From the NCBI GenBank assembly GCA_965199705.1, contig OZ241359.1:62001-126000 (forward strand): a stretch of 64,000 bases of DNA, read 5' to 3'. Within the stretch, counting starts at the first letter, position 1; every line of letters starts with the position of its first letter. This DNA is from Azophilus sp965199705 (GTDB taxonomy: Bacteria > Pseudomonadota > Gammaproteobacteria > Pseudomonadales > Azotimanducaceae). Positions 8,865-18,586 of the stretch are shown here, in pieces. The notes below the pieces were generated by a model, which ran no database searches, had not been told where the DNA came from, and was given only the letters and a program-made list of their open reading frames with translations. A program made the position numbers and the translations under genes.

Positions 8865-9824
8865 ATGGACATGGACAGACAACGCCGCGACCCCTGGCCC
8901 CGATCGGCGGCTTCCGCCGGAGTCTGGTGGCGAACGCACGTGCAGTTGGCGCGGGAAACCACGCAGTACGCCTCCGTGCGCCTTGGCAGCACCCTGGCCA
9001 TCTGGCTGCTCATGGGGATAGCCCTTGGATTGCCGGCGGCGCTGGCGCAATCCTGGCTGCTGCTTGCCGAGCTGGCGGGCGATTGGGAGGGGCGGCCTGG
9101 CATTCATGTGTATTTCGCACCCGGCGCGCCGGAATCAGGCGCCCTGTCACAGCGCCTGGCGGGGCGGCCAGGGATTTCCCTGGTGCAGACCACCAGTCAG
9201 TCGCAAGCCCTGGAAGACTACGTTGCCAAGGCGGGCGTCGCCGATGTGCTGATCGGGCTTGAAACCAATCCCCTGCCGGCTTCGTTCCGCGTGCTGTTCG
9301 AAGAGGGTATGCCCGCCGCATCGGTGGCCGCCACAGCCGAAGCCTTGCGCGGCGAACCAGGCGTGGCCGAGGTGGTGGTGGAAGGCGCCTGGGTGCAGCG
9401 GGTGGATGCCGCCATCCGTCTGGTGCAGTGGACCGGGATCATCCTCGGCGTTGCGCTCGCCGTGGGCGCGGTACTGACGGTGACGGCGGTCATTCGCCTG
9501 GCGATCCAGGAACGGCTTGACGAACTCCGGGTGATGAAACTGGTTGGCGCCAGCGACGCCCAGATCCGGCGCCCGTTTCTATACTTCGGAACCTTCTACG
9601 GCGCCGGTGGCGGCTTGATCGCCGCCATGCTGACAAGCATCGCCTTGACGCTACTCGAAGGGCCCGCCAGGGCGCTGCTCGGCAACTTCGGCCACACCGT
9701 GAACCTGGCCGCGATGCTCACCGGCCCCTTTGTTCTCGGCCTGATCGGGACCGGGGCGCTGATCGGGATCGTCGGCACCCTGCTGGCTGCCAGAAATCGT
9801 CTGGCGCGCCTCGACATCCTGTAG
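8865..9824 (+). CDS. ftsX: Cell division protein FtsX
   Basis: Membrane partner of FtsE. 319 residues with the family layout: a cytoplasmic N-terminal tail, a first transmembrane helix near residues 43-65, a periplasmic loop of about 110 residues, and three C-terminal helices (WTGIILGVALAVGAVLTV, FGTFYGAGGGLIAAMLTS, PFVLGLIGTGALIGIVGTLLA). The cytoplasmic stretch RLDELRVMKLVGASDAQIRRPFLY is the FtsX domain signature. It lies 24 bases after ftsE and converges with tldD. The rpoH gene that often follows ftsX in relatives is not here. Confidence 0.93.
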   Translation: MDMDRQRRDPWPRSAASAGVWWRTHVQLARETTQYASVRLGSTLAIWLLMGIALGLPAALAQSWLLLAELAGDWEGRPGIHVYFAPGAPESGALSQRLAGRPGISLVQTTSQSQALEDYVAKAGVADVLIGLETNPLPASFRVLFEEGMPAASVAATAEALRGEPGVAEVVVEGAWVQRVDAAIRLVQWTGIILGVALAVGAVLTVTAVIRLAIQERLDELRVMKLVGASDAQIRRPFLYFGTFYGAGGGLIAAMLTSIALTLLEGPARALLGNFGHTVNLAAMLTGPFVLGLIGTGALIGIVGTLLAARNRLARLDIL

Positions 9825-9831
9825 CCTGAAT

Positions 9832-9856
9832 GCCGACGCGCCAGGGGGCGTGCGGC
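9832..9856. terminator. Hairpin between convergent ftsX and tldD
   Basis: GCCG-ACGC pairs with GCGT-(G)-CGGC across a GC-rich loop, giving an eight-pair stem with one bulge exactly between the converging stops. There is no clear T-tract on either side, so intrinsic termination is uncertain. Confidence 0.3.
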
Positions 9857-11298
9857 TACGCGGAAGTCCCGCCGACCGTGATCTCATCGATCAGCAAGGT
9901 GGGCTGACCGACGCCGACCGGCACGCTCTGACCATCCTTGCCACAGACACCGACGCCGGCATCCAGGGAAAGATCGTTGCCGACCATGGAAATGCGCGTC
10001 ATCACCTCGGGACCGCTGCCGATCAGGGTCGCGCCCCGAACCGGCCGGCCAACCCGGCCTTTCTCGATGCAATACGCCTCAGTGGCAGAAAACACAAAGC
10101 GGCCGGACGTGATGTCCACCTGCCCGCCTCCGAAATTGACGGCATAGATGCCCCGATCACAGGCGGCAATGATCTCCTCAGGGTCGTGCTGCCCCGGTTG
10201 CATGTAGGTGTTCGTCATCCTCGGCATGGGCGAGAAGGCGTATGACTGCCGGCGGCCGTTGCCGGTTGGCCGCATCCCCATCAGGCGGGCGTTCAGCTTG
10301 TCCTGCATGTAGGCTGCGAGAATCCCGTTTTCGATCAGAATGGTCTTGCCTGACGGCGTGCCTTCGTCGTCCACCGACAGCGAGCCGCGCCGACCCGGCA
10401 TGGCGCCATCATCCACGACGGTGCAAGCCGAAGACGCCACCTGTTCCCCCAATCGACCAGAAAAGGCGGAACTGCCCTTGCGGTTGAAGTCGCCCTCCAG
10501 ACCATGCCCCACCGCTTCGTGCAGCAGTACGCCCGGCCAACCTGGACCGAGCACCACCGGCATGGGGCCAGCCGGCGCTTCGACCGCATCGAGGTTGACC
10601 AGCGCCATGCGCACCGCCTCGCGCGCCAGGTCTGCTGGCCACTCGTGACTGAACGTGGTCAAGCTGCGACGCCCGCCAGCACCGGCAGAACCGCGCTCTC
10701 GACGCTTCCCCTCGACCGCGATCACCGACACGTCGAGACGCACCAAGGGGCGCAGATCCGCCGCAAGAACGCCGTCCGTGGCGGCAACCAGCATCACCTC
10801 ATGCGACATGCCCAGGGTGGCCTGCACCTGCTCCACCCGGTTGTCCATCTCGCGCGCAGCCCGGTCCACCTGGGCCAGCAGGTCGATCTTTGCCTGCGAA
10901 CTCAGCTCGGAAATTGGGCTCGTGGCGTCGTACATGCGCCGAGACCGGGGCCGACTGAGCGCCGACGCCTGAGCATCTCCTCCGCCACCGCGGGCGATGG
11001 CGCAGGCCGCCGCCACGGCATCGTCCAGGCCGTCCCGGCGAATGTCCTCGGCATAGGCTGCACCCGTCTTCTCGCCTGCCACAGCACGCACGCCCACGCC
11101 AAGATCGACGGAAAAACTGCCATCCTTGACCCGGCCATCCTCCAGGCTCCAGCGCTCGCCCTTGCGATTTTGCAGGAATACTTCGCCGTAGTCGGCGCCC
11201 GCGCCAGCCAGCCGACCCAGGGCGGCCTCGACGTCTCCCCGACCGAGACCAGCCGGTGCCAGCAGCTCCGATTCAGCGCTCGCCAATAGATCCTTCAT
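9856..11298 (-). CDS. tldD: Metalloprotease TldD
   Basis: Zinc protease subunit of the TldD/TldE heterodimer that degrades unfolded and modified peptides (CcdA, microcin B17 maturation in E. coli). 480 residues. HEAVGHGLEGDF in the middle is the HExxxH zinc motif specific to the active TldD subunit; DDEGTPSGKTILIENG and NTYMQPGQHDPEEII are conserved family blocks. The start overlaps the yhdP stop by one base (TGATG). TldE is not in the window. Confidence 0.95.
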   Translation of the reverse strand: MKDLLASAESELLAPAGLGRGDVEAALGRLAGAGADYGEVFLQNRKGERWSLEDGRVKDGSFSVDLGVGVRAVAGEKTGAAYAEDIRRDGLDDAVAAACAIARGGGGDAQASALSRPRSRRMYDATSPISELSSQAKIDLLAQVDRAAREMDNRVEQVQATLGMSHEVMLVAATDGVLAADLRPLVRLDVSVIAVEGKRRERGSAGAGGRRSLTTFSHEWPADLAREAVRMALVNLDAVEAPAGPMPVVLGPGWPGVLLHEAVGHGLEGDFNRKGSSAFSGRLGEQVASSACTVVDDGAMPGRRGSLSVDDEGTPSGKTILIENGILAAYMQDKLNARLMGMRPTGNGRRQSYAFSPMPRMTNTYMQPGQHDPEEIIAACDRGIYAVNFGGGQVDITSGRFVFSATEAYCIEKGRVGRPVRGATLIGSGPEVMTRISMVGNDLSLDAGVGVCGKDGQSVPVGVGQPTLLIDEITVGGTSA

Positions 11299-14200
11299 CA
11301 GCCCTCTTTCTCCGCCGACGCCTGCTTCTCCCGCAGGTCTTCAAATGATTCGATCTGATCGTTCCAGATGCCCACCAACCTGACCTCAGGATCATCCCAG
11401 GAACCACTGATCTGATACTTGGCGCTGCTGAAGTGCTTGATCGGCTTCTTCAACACCTGCTGACTGGCCAGCACGGCGAGCCCCGCAACCGGGTTGGCCA
11501 GGGAAACATAGACGGCATACCAGGGCAAGCTGTCGGTGACCGGCAGCGTCACGATCATTTCGTTGTCATTCATGACGCCATCGACCAGATTGACGCTGCC
11601 TCCGAGCTTGACATCCGACCCGGTGCCCTTCAGCTTGGCCGGTTCCTTGAACCACAGGGTGCCGGCATCAAAATGGGTGTCGGCCTCCAGGCTTTCGAAG
11701 GAGACGCCGCTACCGAAAATATCTTTGAAATTTAGTGATATACGCTTTGCCACCGCAGTGAAGTTCAGCAGACTGAATACCCGTCTGGCGCCGCCGCCCG
11801 AATCAACCTCCACAAAACTCCCGTCGGAAGCCGAAAACGACACATCGCCGGAAAGTCGGTTGACGGCGACGTTCAATGGCGACCCTGGCCAGTCGCCCGC
11901 CACGTGCAACTCAGCGGACTCGGAGCGGATGCTCGGCTCGTAGTCCCACAAGGGCAGGACGTCAGACAGATCGCCCATGGCCAGGCTGGCCTCCGCGCGG
12001 CTGCGATTGCTGGCCTGGTTCCAGCAGATGCCATCCGGGGACTCGATCAGCGTGCCCTTGAGATCGGCGACAAAGTCATTGAAGCAGACCTCGCCCGCTG
12101 CGGGCTGCATGGCAAAGGACCAGCGACCGTAATCCTCGTCACCCACGAACAGGGAAGCCACCTGCACTCTGGCAGCAGGCAGAAGGTCGATTATGGATGG
12201 GTCCAGCGGATCCTCGTCGGTCTCGGGATCCGCCGCCGACGCCGGTTCCTCGGAAGCGGGCAATATCACCTTCACGAGATCCAGACGCATCGCCTCCGGC
12301 CCATTGCTCGCATCCACTGTGCCCGTCAGCCTGTCGGACGAAAACGCGAGATGGGTAGCGCCAGCGCGGTAATTGCCCTGCACTTCGACATCGGCAAACG
12401 AAATGTCGCGCAAGGTCAACTCATCCACCCGCAGACGCTCGATGCGCCAAGGCATATCGAAGGCATCGTTTTCGGCAGAGGCCCATTCCACCATGTCGGC
12501 ACTGGGCATGTGTCCGGTAATCAGCAGATGATTCGATGCCTCGCCCGCATCAGGCGCAGGCGCTCGCACCCCCAGGCCGCCCCGAAGCGGCGTCCCGGCA
12601 AAGTCAAGCCAACCTTCTACAACGCCGTGACGAAAATCCAGAGAAGTCAATTCCGACGGGAACCGCAAGCGCGCCACCGTTTCCACGGCTGCGTCAGGCG
12701 GCTTGCGGAACTCGCCGGGCAAGGTCAGCCCCACGCCCTGAAGATCGGTGGTCACGTGCAGCTCCGTCGGGCGCTCATCGACCGGCGCCGACAGGCGCGC
12801 GGCGAAGGCGGACCTGCCGGAGGCGACCTTGGGGTCTCTCATGTCGGCCAGGCGATAGACGTCCTCCGGCGCCGCCTCCCCGGAAATCGCTATCTCGATC
12901 AAGCGATCGGTGCTGGTAAATTCGATGCTGGCTGGCCGGCCGAAAAGAACCGCCGGCAAAGGCTCCGAACTCAAGTGATGCGGCAGACGCAGATGCGCGC
13001 TGCCGGTCAGGTCTCGCACATCGAGGCGATAGTCTGGCATGGACAAGCTGGCCGCATCGACCCGCAAGTCGAGCGATCCGCTCAAGGCGGCGCGCTCGTC
13101 CTGCAATGGAATCACCACCTCGCCGCGCAAACCGAAGCTGCCCTCGCCACGCCAATCTGCGCCAATGAACGCAAGCCAGTCACGCAAGGCCGATGCGCGA
13201 ACATAGTGCAGCATCTGATCCGTACTACTCAGCGCATCCAGAGAAAGCTCCACCCGGGCGGCATTCTCGCGCACTGCCACCTGGCTGTTGAAAAACTGCA
13301 CGCCGAGCGAGCGCGTTCTCTGCACGTCCACGAACACACTGTCACCGCTCACCTCCACCCAGGCGTCAGCGCCGATCAACCTCGGCCAGTCAGGGTGATA
13401 GTTGAGGCCGCCATCGGCCCAGCGGCCGGCAAGCGCGACACGCCGGGAACGGTCTTCTTCGCTGGCGCGCACCTGGCCCTGATACGCCAGGCGCAGGTCG
13501 CTCAGGTCGCCGCTTGGCCGAGCCGATTGCAGCCAGGTCAAGAACTTGTCTGGCAGAGTATGCGGCGTCCAGGCTTTCAGTTCGGTGGCTGCCAGTTGCT
13601 CCACGCGCAAGTCGGTGCTGAAGCGATGCTCTGATCTCGCTGCGGGACGTGACAAGGCAGCCGTACCCACCAGCCTGCCCTGCGGCAACCTGGCTGCGAA
13701 GTCGAGCAGACGCAGACCCAGGTATTTCGGGTGAAACCAGAGGGCGAGCCGACCGCTGACATCAAGTAGCTGCCAGCGACTGGAAAAGACGGTCGGGAAT
13801 TGAATGTCGAGCGCCTTGGAGTCGATATCGAATTCAATCCCGGACGCATGACCGACCACCGAGCCGCTGGCGTTGCGAAGCCATGGCAGGCCGCGATAGG
13901 GCGTCATCTGCAATTGATCGAATCGAGCCGCAAAGGCCGGTCCGCTGGCATCGACCATCAGGCGCAAATCGCTCAGCTCGCCGGCTGGCGCAGTGTTGCC
14001 GATCCATTGCCTGGCAACATCCGAAAGCGGCAGATGCTCGGTCGCAAAGGCAGTAGCAGCGTCAAGGCCCAGCCCGGACAGCCAGAGCTGCGCCTGCTCC
14101 GGGCTGGCGCGCAGGTGCGCCGGCGGCAAGGTCAGGACGCTCTCCCCGCAGGCAAGGGAAGCAGCCCGCACCAGCCCGTCATGCACCGATTCGTTGCTCG

Positions 14201-15026
14201 CCACCAGGAGCTCCATCCGCGCCTCGATCTCCGAGTTGCGCGGACCAGCCGGCGCCTGCAACAACGCAGTGAACCTCCCGCCGCCCAGTGCGCCTCCCTG
14301 AATCCAGCGACCGGAAAGGCCGAGGCGCCAGGATTCGGGAGAATCGATACCGGGCAACCAGGCGTCGGGAATGCGCAAGGCGCCGGATACCTCAAGATGG
14401 CGATAGGGGGCTCGCCAGGACCAACGGTGCGGCAAGTGGCGCCAATGCAGGCGCAATCCTTCGGACTCACCGCCAGCGCGCCGGAGTTGCAGATCAAAGC
14501 CATGCCGCTTGTCCCGATTCAGGCCATCAAGCGCCAGGTCAAGCGCACTGTCCGGGTGCGCCAACACAGAAATCCGGCCACGCAGATGCAATTCGTCGGT
14601 GTAGGTCAGCAGGTCTCGCAGGTCCAGTGACAGGTTGGACGCTTCTGCGCCGGCAAGCATCCAGCCATTCTCCCCGCGCTCCATCTGCACATGCCCATCG
14701 GCAACCAGCAAGCGTTGAAACACCAGTCGATTGCGAACCATGCTCTCGATCCAGTCCAACTCGACGAGCACCGTATCCATCCAGCCAGCCGGCAGCTCGA
14801 CCCGGGACAGCCGCAATACCGGATTGAACTTGTCCCAACTGCCCTGCAGACCGATCAGGCGGGTTCCATCCGGCAGCCATTCATTGACAGTGACCTCGAA
14901 GTGGCCGATTACCGACATGCTCAGGCGACCCACAGCCTGCAACCCGGCAGCCAGAAACAGCAGAAAGACCGCAAACCCCACAAGCGGGTTGGCGAGTATC
15001 TTGCGGATCCCATGCGATGCTTTCAT
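11298..15026 (-). CDS. yhdP: YhdP family AsmA-like phospholipid transport protein
   Basis: Very large (1242 residues) inner-membrane-anchored protein with one N-terminal transmembrane segment (about residues 14-33) and a long periplasmic beta-rich body. The family (AsmA-like, with TamB) is proposed to bridge the envelope and move phospholipids to the outer membrane. Recognised by TRLIGLQGSWDKFNPVLRL near residue 55 and by the conserved C-terminus LPVTDSLPWYAVYVSLANPV, followed by a QQVLKKPIK-type tail. Position between rng and tldD is exactly that in E. coli. Large antisense frames opposite it are compositional artefacts. Confidence 0.93.
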   Translation of the reverse strand: MKASHGIRKILANPLVGFAVFLLFLAAGLQAVGRLSMSVIGHFEVTVNEWLPDGTRLIGLQGSWDKFNPVLRLSRVELPAGWMDTVLVELDWIESMVRNRLVFQRLLVADGHVQMERGENGWMLAGAEASNLSLDLRDLLTYTDELHLRGRISVLAHPDSALDLALDGLNRDKRHGFDLQLRRAGGESEGLRLHWRHLPHRWSWRAPYRHLEVSGALRIPDAWLPGIDSPESWRLGLSGRWIQGGALGGGRFTALLQAPAGPRNSEIEARMELLVASNESVHDGLVRAASLACGESVLTLPPAHLRASPEQAQLWLSGLGLDAATAFATEHLPLSDVARQWIGNTAPAGELSDLRLMVDASGPAFAARFDQLQMTPYRGLPWLRNASGSVVGHASGIEFDIDSKALDIQFPTVFSSRWQLLDVSGRLALWFHPKYLGLRLLDFAARLPQGRLVGTAALSRPAARSEHRFSTDLRVEQLAATELKAWTPHTLPDKFLTWLQSARPSGDLSDLRLAYQGQVRASEEDRSRRVALAGRWADGGLNYHPDWPRLIGADAWVEVSGDSVFVDVQRTRSLGVQFFNSQVAVRENAARVELSLDALSSTDQMLHYVRASALRDWLAFIGADWRGEGSFGLRGEVVIPLQDERAALSGSLDLRVDAASLSMPDYRLDVRDLTGSAHLRLPHHLSSEPLPAVLFGRPASIEFTSTDRLIEIAISGEAAPEDVYRLADMRDPKVASGRSAFAARLSAPVDERPTELHVTTDLQGVGLTLPGEFRKPPDAAVETVARLRFPSELTSLDFRHGVVEGWLDFAGTPLRGGLGVRAPAPDAGEASNHLLITGHMPSADMVEWASAENDAFDMPWRIERLRVDELTLRDISFADVEVQGNYRAGATHLAFSSDRLTGTVDASNGPEAMRLDLVKVILPASEEPASAADPETDEDPLDPSIIDLLPAARVQVASLFVGDEDYGRWSFAMQPAAGEVCFNDFVADLKGTLIESPDGICWNQASNRSRAEASLAMGDLSDVLPLWDYEPSIRSESAELHVAGDWPGSPLNVAVNRLSGDVSFSASDGSFVEVDSGGGARRVFSLLNFTAVAKRISLNFKDIFGSGVSFESLEADTHFDAGTLWFKEPAKLKGTGSDVKLGGSVNLVDGVMNDNEMIVTLPVTDSLPWYAVYVSLANPVAGLAVLASQQVLKKPIKHFSSAKYQISGSWDDPEVRLVGIWNDQIESFEDLREKQASAEKEG

Positions 15027-15032
15027 CTTCCG

Positions 15033-16520
15033 TTACCGCTCCCGGAGCGGCGCCAGATCGAATTCGCCGGGCGCACAACTCGGCTCCAGGCTGATGCGAA
15101 TCTCCCGCCCGAGCTGGCCGGAGAGAGCCGCAAGCTGCCCGGCATCCTCGTCCAGCAGCCGCTCCACCACCGGCGCCGATGTGCACACCATATAGCCCGC
15201 CCTGGCATCACAGTTGTTCTGCGCCGCGTGACGAACCGCTCGCAGAATGTCGATGCAGGTGGATTCCGGGGTTCGGGTCATGCCCGTGCCCCGGCACATG
15301 GGGCAGGGCTCGGCCAACTGTCGCGCCAGGCTGTCGCGCGCTCGCTTGCGGCTGATCTGAACCAGCCCGAACGAAGAAAATCCCTCGATAGCCGGCCTCG
15401 CCCGATCGTCGGCGCAGGCTTCCTGCAATGCGCACAAGACATCCCAGCGGTGTTCAGCAGAGGTCATGTCGATGAAATCAATCACGATCAAACCGCCAAG
15501 ATTTCGCAATCTGAGTTGGCGGGGGATGATCCGGGCCGCCTCCAGGTTGGTCTGATAAACCGTGCTTGCAAATGCTTCCTGGCCCACATGGCGACCGGTA
15601 TTGACGTCAATGGTAGCCATCGCCTCGGTTTGCTCGATCATCAAAAAGCCGCCGGACGGCAATTCCACCCTGGGCTTCAATGCCAGATCGATCTCCTGCT
15701 CAACCCCATAGCGCTCGAACAGCGGGCGGGATTCTTCGTACAGAAGAATGTCTGCGCTGCAATCCGGCAGCCAATCCCGGGCATAGTTGGCCAATTCGCG
15801 CCAGAGCGCCGGATCGTCCACCAGCACGCGGGCAAGAGACCCCTTGACCAGGTCGCGCACCAGGCGAAAAGGCAACGGCTTGTCTTCGTAAACCGGCCCT
15901 GGGCAGCGTACCTGACGCTGCTGCACGCCAATGTCCCGCCAGACTCCAGATAACTCGATCATGTCGGCCCGCAGTGACTCTGCCGCCACACCCTGCGCGG
16001 CGGTACGCACCACGAAGCCGAAGTCGAGTTCAAGCGCCTCGCGCAAGTGGGTAACCTCTTGTGACAGCCGTTCGCGCTCGGCCTGATCCTGGATATTGCG
16101 GGAAATGCCGATCCGGCGGCTGCCGTTGCTCAGAACCAGATACCGGCCCGGGATGCTCAGGTTGCGGGTGAGCCGAACACCCTTGGTGCTGATCGGGTCC
16201 CGGGTCGCCTGCACCAGTATTTCTTCCCCTTCCTGGACATCAGGCGCCCAATCACGGGAATCCGTGTCGTCAGCCGGCGGCCTGGCCTGTGCACGGTAGG
16301 GACGTCGGCTGGCGTTCAGGAAGCCAGGCCGCGGCAGACCGACATCGACAAAGGCTGCCTCGATGCCCGGCAGGAAGCGGGTTACCTTGCCGAGATAGAC
16401 ATTGCCTGCGTAGCTTCTGGCACTGGCCCGGTCGATGTGTACCTCCTGGACCAGTCCCCCCGCCAGAACCGCCATCCGGGTTTCCGCAGGGGCCACATTG
16501 ATGAGTAGCTGTTCAGTCAC
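15033..16520 (-). CDS. rng: Ribonuclease G
   Basis: Endoribonuclease that matures the 5' end of 16S rRNA and degrades mRNA. The GTG at 16520 (protein begins MTEQLLINVAPAETRMAVL) gives 495 residues, matching RNase G; an upstream in-frame ATG would add 63 residues overlapping maf and is rejected. S1 domain GNVYLGKVTRFLPGIEAAFVDVG, DNase I-like block with GGLIVIDFIDM (metal-binding Asp residues) and the zinc-link CPMCRGTG are present. There is no long C-terminal scaffold, so it is RNase G and not RNase E. The GTG overlaps the maf stop by 8 bases. Confidence 0.94.
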   Translation of the reverse strand: MTEQLLINVAPAETRMAVLAGGLVQEVHIDRASARSYAGNVYLGKVTRFLPGIEAAFVDVGLPRPGFLNASRRPYRAQARPPADDTDSRDWAPDVQEGEEILVQATRDPISTKGVRLTRNLSIPGRYLVLSNGSRRIGISRNIQDQAERERLSQEVTHLREALELDFGFVVRTAAQGVAAESLRADMIELSGVWRDIGVQQRQVRCPGPVYEDKPLPFRLVRDLVKGSLARVLVDDPALWRELANYARDWLPDCSADILLYEESRPLFERYGVEQEIDLALKPRVELPSGGFLMIEQTEAMATIDVNTGRHVGQEAFASTVYQTNLEAARIIPRQLRLRNLGGLIVIDFIDMTSAEHRWDVLCALQEACADDRARPAIEGFSSFGLVQISRKRARDSLARQLAEPCPMCRGTGMTRTPESTCIDILRAVRHAAQNNCDARAGYMVCTSAPVVERLLDEDAGQLAALSGQLGREIRISLEPSCAPGEFDLAPLRER

Positions 16521-17091
16521 GGCCAGACCAGGTATCAAATCCGAACGCCAGGAGGAGTTGTTCGGTTTCGGCCAACGGCAACCCCACAACAGCGCTGTAA
16601 CTACCCGAAATTCGGGTGACCAATATACCCCCAACGCCCTGAATGCCGTAACCGCCAGCCTTGTCGCACGGTTCTCCGGTACGCCAATAGGCTTGCGCCA
16701 AGGCCGCATCTACGGGCTGGAACGCCACCTCGGTCGTCACCACGCGGCTTTGCCGCCGACGGCCGTCGGTGACACAGACCCCGGTTGCCACCTGATGCGC
16801 GCGCCCGCCCAGAGCCATGAGCATGGTAACCGCCTCGGCTTCGGATTCCGGTTTCCCGAATGTGCGCCCCTGCAGGCTGACCAGCGTATCCGCGGCCAGC
16901 GTCAGGCAACCTGCTTCGTGTCCTGCAGTCGCTTTCAGAATGGCGAGGCGACGCACATGGTGCGCTGCTGACTCCTCCGCATACGCCGATTCGTCCACAT
17001 TCACGGGCTTGACGCGAAAAGGCACGCCAATCTGACGCAGGAGCTCTGCCCGCCTGGGCGAGGCGGAGGCGAGCAGCAGCGGCCTGGTCAC
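16513..17091 (-). CDS. maf: Maf-like nucleoside triphosphate pyrophosphatase
   Basis: House-cleaning pyrophosphatase hydrolysing non-canonical or modified nucleoside triphosphates. 192 residues. LLLASASPRRAELLRQIG at the N-terminus is the Maf signature, followed by VDESAYAEESAAHHVRRLAILKA, LAADTLVSLQGRTFGKP and the GGYGIQGVGGILVTRISGSYSAVVG block. The YhdE/Maf-1 versus Maf-2 subtype is not resolved. It sits between mreD and rng as in E. coli. Confidence 0.93.
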   Translation of the reverse strand: MTRPLLLASASPRRAELLRQIGVPFRVKPVNVDESAYAEESAAHHVRRLAILKATAGHEAGCLTLAADTLVSLQGRTFGKPESEAEAVTMLMALGGRAHQVATGVCVTDGRRRQSRVVTTEVAFQPVDAALAQAYWRTGEPCDKAGGYGIQGVGGILVTRISGSYSAVVGLPLAETEQLLLAFGFDTWSGRD

Positions 17092-17106
17092 GGGGTGCTG
17101 GCGGGG

Positions 17107-17595
17107 CTATAGCCCGGCCAAGACGCGCAAACGCTCAAGCAGCGCTCGCAGCCAGGGCCAGAGGGCGGCGCTGACGACGGCAGGCAACAGAAACAAGGGG
17201 GAAATCGGCGGTTCGGCGATGATCAGCCCCACAGTCTGGCGCACCGCCACCACCGTGGCAATCACCGCCAGAACCACCAGGCACTGCTGCGTCAGGGGAT
17301 ACATTCTGATCCGATCGGAGAGACGGCCGACAACCAGCGCCAGGATGGCCAGGAGCGCCGCATTCAATCCAAGTGGCTCGGTGCGCAGGACGTCGAGCAT
17401 CAGGCCCCATAGCCAGGCGCCGATAACACCCATGCGATGCGGCACGGCCATGGCCCAGAACAGCACCGTCAGATAGACCCAGGCCGGGCGAAACCAGGCA
17501 ATCCATTCCGGCCACTCCAGCGGCCCTCGCGCCGCAGCCAGGAGCAGCGCCAGCAAGATCGTCAAGGGAATGACGAGGGCGCCGGGCTGCATCAC
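17107..17595 (-). CDS. mreD: Rod-shape determining membrane protein MreD
   Basis: Integral membrane component of the elongasome. 162 residues with about five hydrophobic helices; PHRMGVIGAWLWGLMLDVLRTEPLGLNAALLAILALVVGRL is the conserved MreD centre (GLMLD, PLG-x-NAL). The start overlaps the mreC stop by 4 bases, so translation is coupled. Confidence 0.9.
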   Translation of the reverse strand: MMQPGALVIPLTILLALLLAAARGPLEWPEWIAWFRPAWVYLTVLFWAMAVPHRMGVIGAWLWGLMLDVLRTEPLGLNAALLAILALVVGRLSDRIRMYPLTQQCLVVLAVIATVVAVRQTVGLIIAEPPISPLFLLPAVVSAALWPWLRALLERLRVLAGL

Positions 17596-18422
17596 TCGGC
17601 CGCCTTGCCGGGCAACACCACGAGCAAGAGGCCGCTCCGATCGAGTTGCGCCGCCGGTTTCACCAGCACGGTGGAAAACTCGCTGGATCGGTCGTAACTC
17701 ACCGCTTCAACGCTTCCGACCGGATAGCCGCGGGGAAAGCGATCACCCAAGCCTGAAGTGACCAGCCGATCGCCCGGGGCTATGTCGGCTGTGGCCGCCA
17801 AACCGATGATCTGCAGGCGGCCGGGATGGCCGACGCCAACCACGATGGAACGAATGCCGCTGCGCTGGTTCTCCACGGGCACTGCGTGCCGGGCATCTGA
17901 CACCAGCAACACCCGGGCATTGCGCGGACCGATTTCGGAAATCTGGCCAACAAGGCCGCTTGCATCCACCACTGCCAGGCCGAGGCTCAAACCGTGCGCT
18001 TCGCCTTTGTCGATCACCAATTCATGCAGATCCTGATTCGGGGTCACCGCTACCACCTCGGCCAGGCGCATGGCGTCTGCTACGCGCTCGCCACTGTCAA
18101 TCGTGGCCCGTAACCTGTTCAGATCGGATTGCCAGCTCCGGGCCTGCTGGGCGACCAGGGACAGGGACAGGTTTTCGCGTTCGAGCACCTTGATGCGATC
18201 AATCAATTCCTGGCGCGAGGTCAGCGCCGCATCCACAAACACCGCCCCCCGATACGGTGCTTCGACCAGAAACCGGAGCGGCATCAGCAATATGTCGATG
18301 GTGCCGCGCACTGGTTTCAACCATCGCGTTTCGATATCAACCGAAATCGACACCAGGGAAAACAACAGCAGCGCAGCGAGGACGTACCCCTCGATAACGC
18401 TTCTATAGAAGAGCGGCTTCAC
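17592..18422 (-). CDS. mreC: Rod-shape determining protein MreC
   Basis: Periplasmic scaffold of the elongasome. GTG start, N-terminal transmembrane helix (about residues 11-27), a coiled-coil segment (residues 70-100), then the beta-barrel domain with VVDASGLVGQISEIGPRNARVLLVSDARHAVPVENQRSG. 276 residues, normal. Only 3 bases separate the GTG from a REP-like element (18426-18586) that fills the spacer after mreB, so mreC has a poor ribosome-binding site and its expression could be influenced by the hairpin. Confidence 0.93.
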   Translation of the reverse strand: MKPLFYRSVIEGYVLAALLLFSLVSISVDIETRWLKPVRGTIDILLMPLRFLVEAPYRGAVFVDAALTSRQELIDRIKVLERENLSLSLVAQQARSWQSDLNRLRATIDSGERVADAMRLAEVVAVTPNQDLHELVIDKGEAHGLSLGLAVVDASGLVGQISEIGPRNARVLLVSDARHAVPVENQRSGIRSIVVGVGHPGRLQIIGLAATADIAPGDRLVTSGLGDRFPRGYPVGSVEAVSYDRSSEFSTVLVKPAAQLDRSGLLLVVLPGKAAE

Positions 18423-18425
18423 CCA

Positions 18426-18586
18426 GGAGCCTGCGCCGCAGGAAGCCGCAAAAGCGAAAATTCGATTTCGCCGCCCCTTTGGACGGGCGATTGAGGCGAA
18501 TATCCGGCCATATTTGACGAAATCAAACGTTCAAAGGGGCGAGTGAAAGCGGATTTGCAGCCGTGAATTCCTGCGGCGCAGGCTCC
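18426..18586. repeat. REP-like inverted-repeat element, longest copy
   Basis: GGAGCCTGCGCCGCAGGAA at 18426-18444 is repeated as its exact reverse complement at 18568-18586. Each end also contains its own 13-base hairpin, CCTGCG-C-CGCAGG. A second nested inverted repeat, GCCCCTTT (18473-18480) and AAAGGGGC (18533-18540), lies inside. The 161-base unit is MITE-like or a REP pair and occupies nearly all of the mreB-mreC spacer. Related copies are at 36915-36978 and 48639-48666. No target duplication was identified. Confidence 0.8.

Noticed and set aside
16521..16709. Longer RNase G with 63 extra N-terminal residues
   Set aside because: The extension overlaps maf in another frame and has no resemblance to RNase G; the GTG at 16520 gives the canonical N-terminus.
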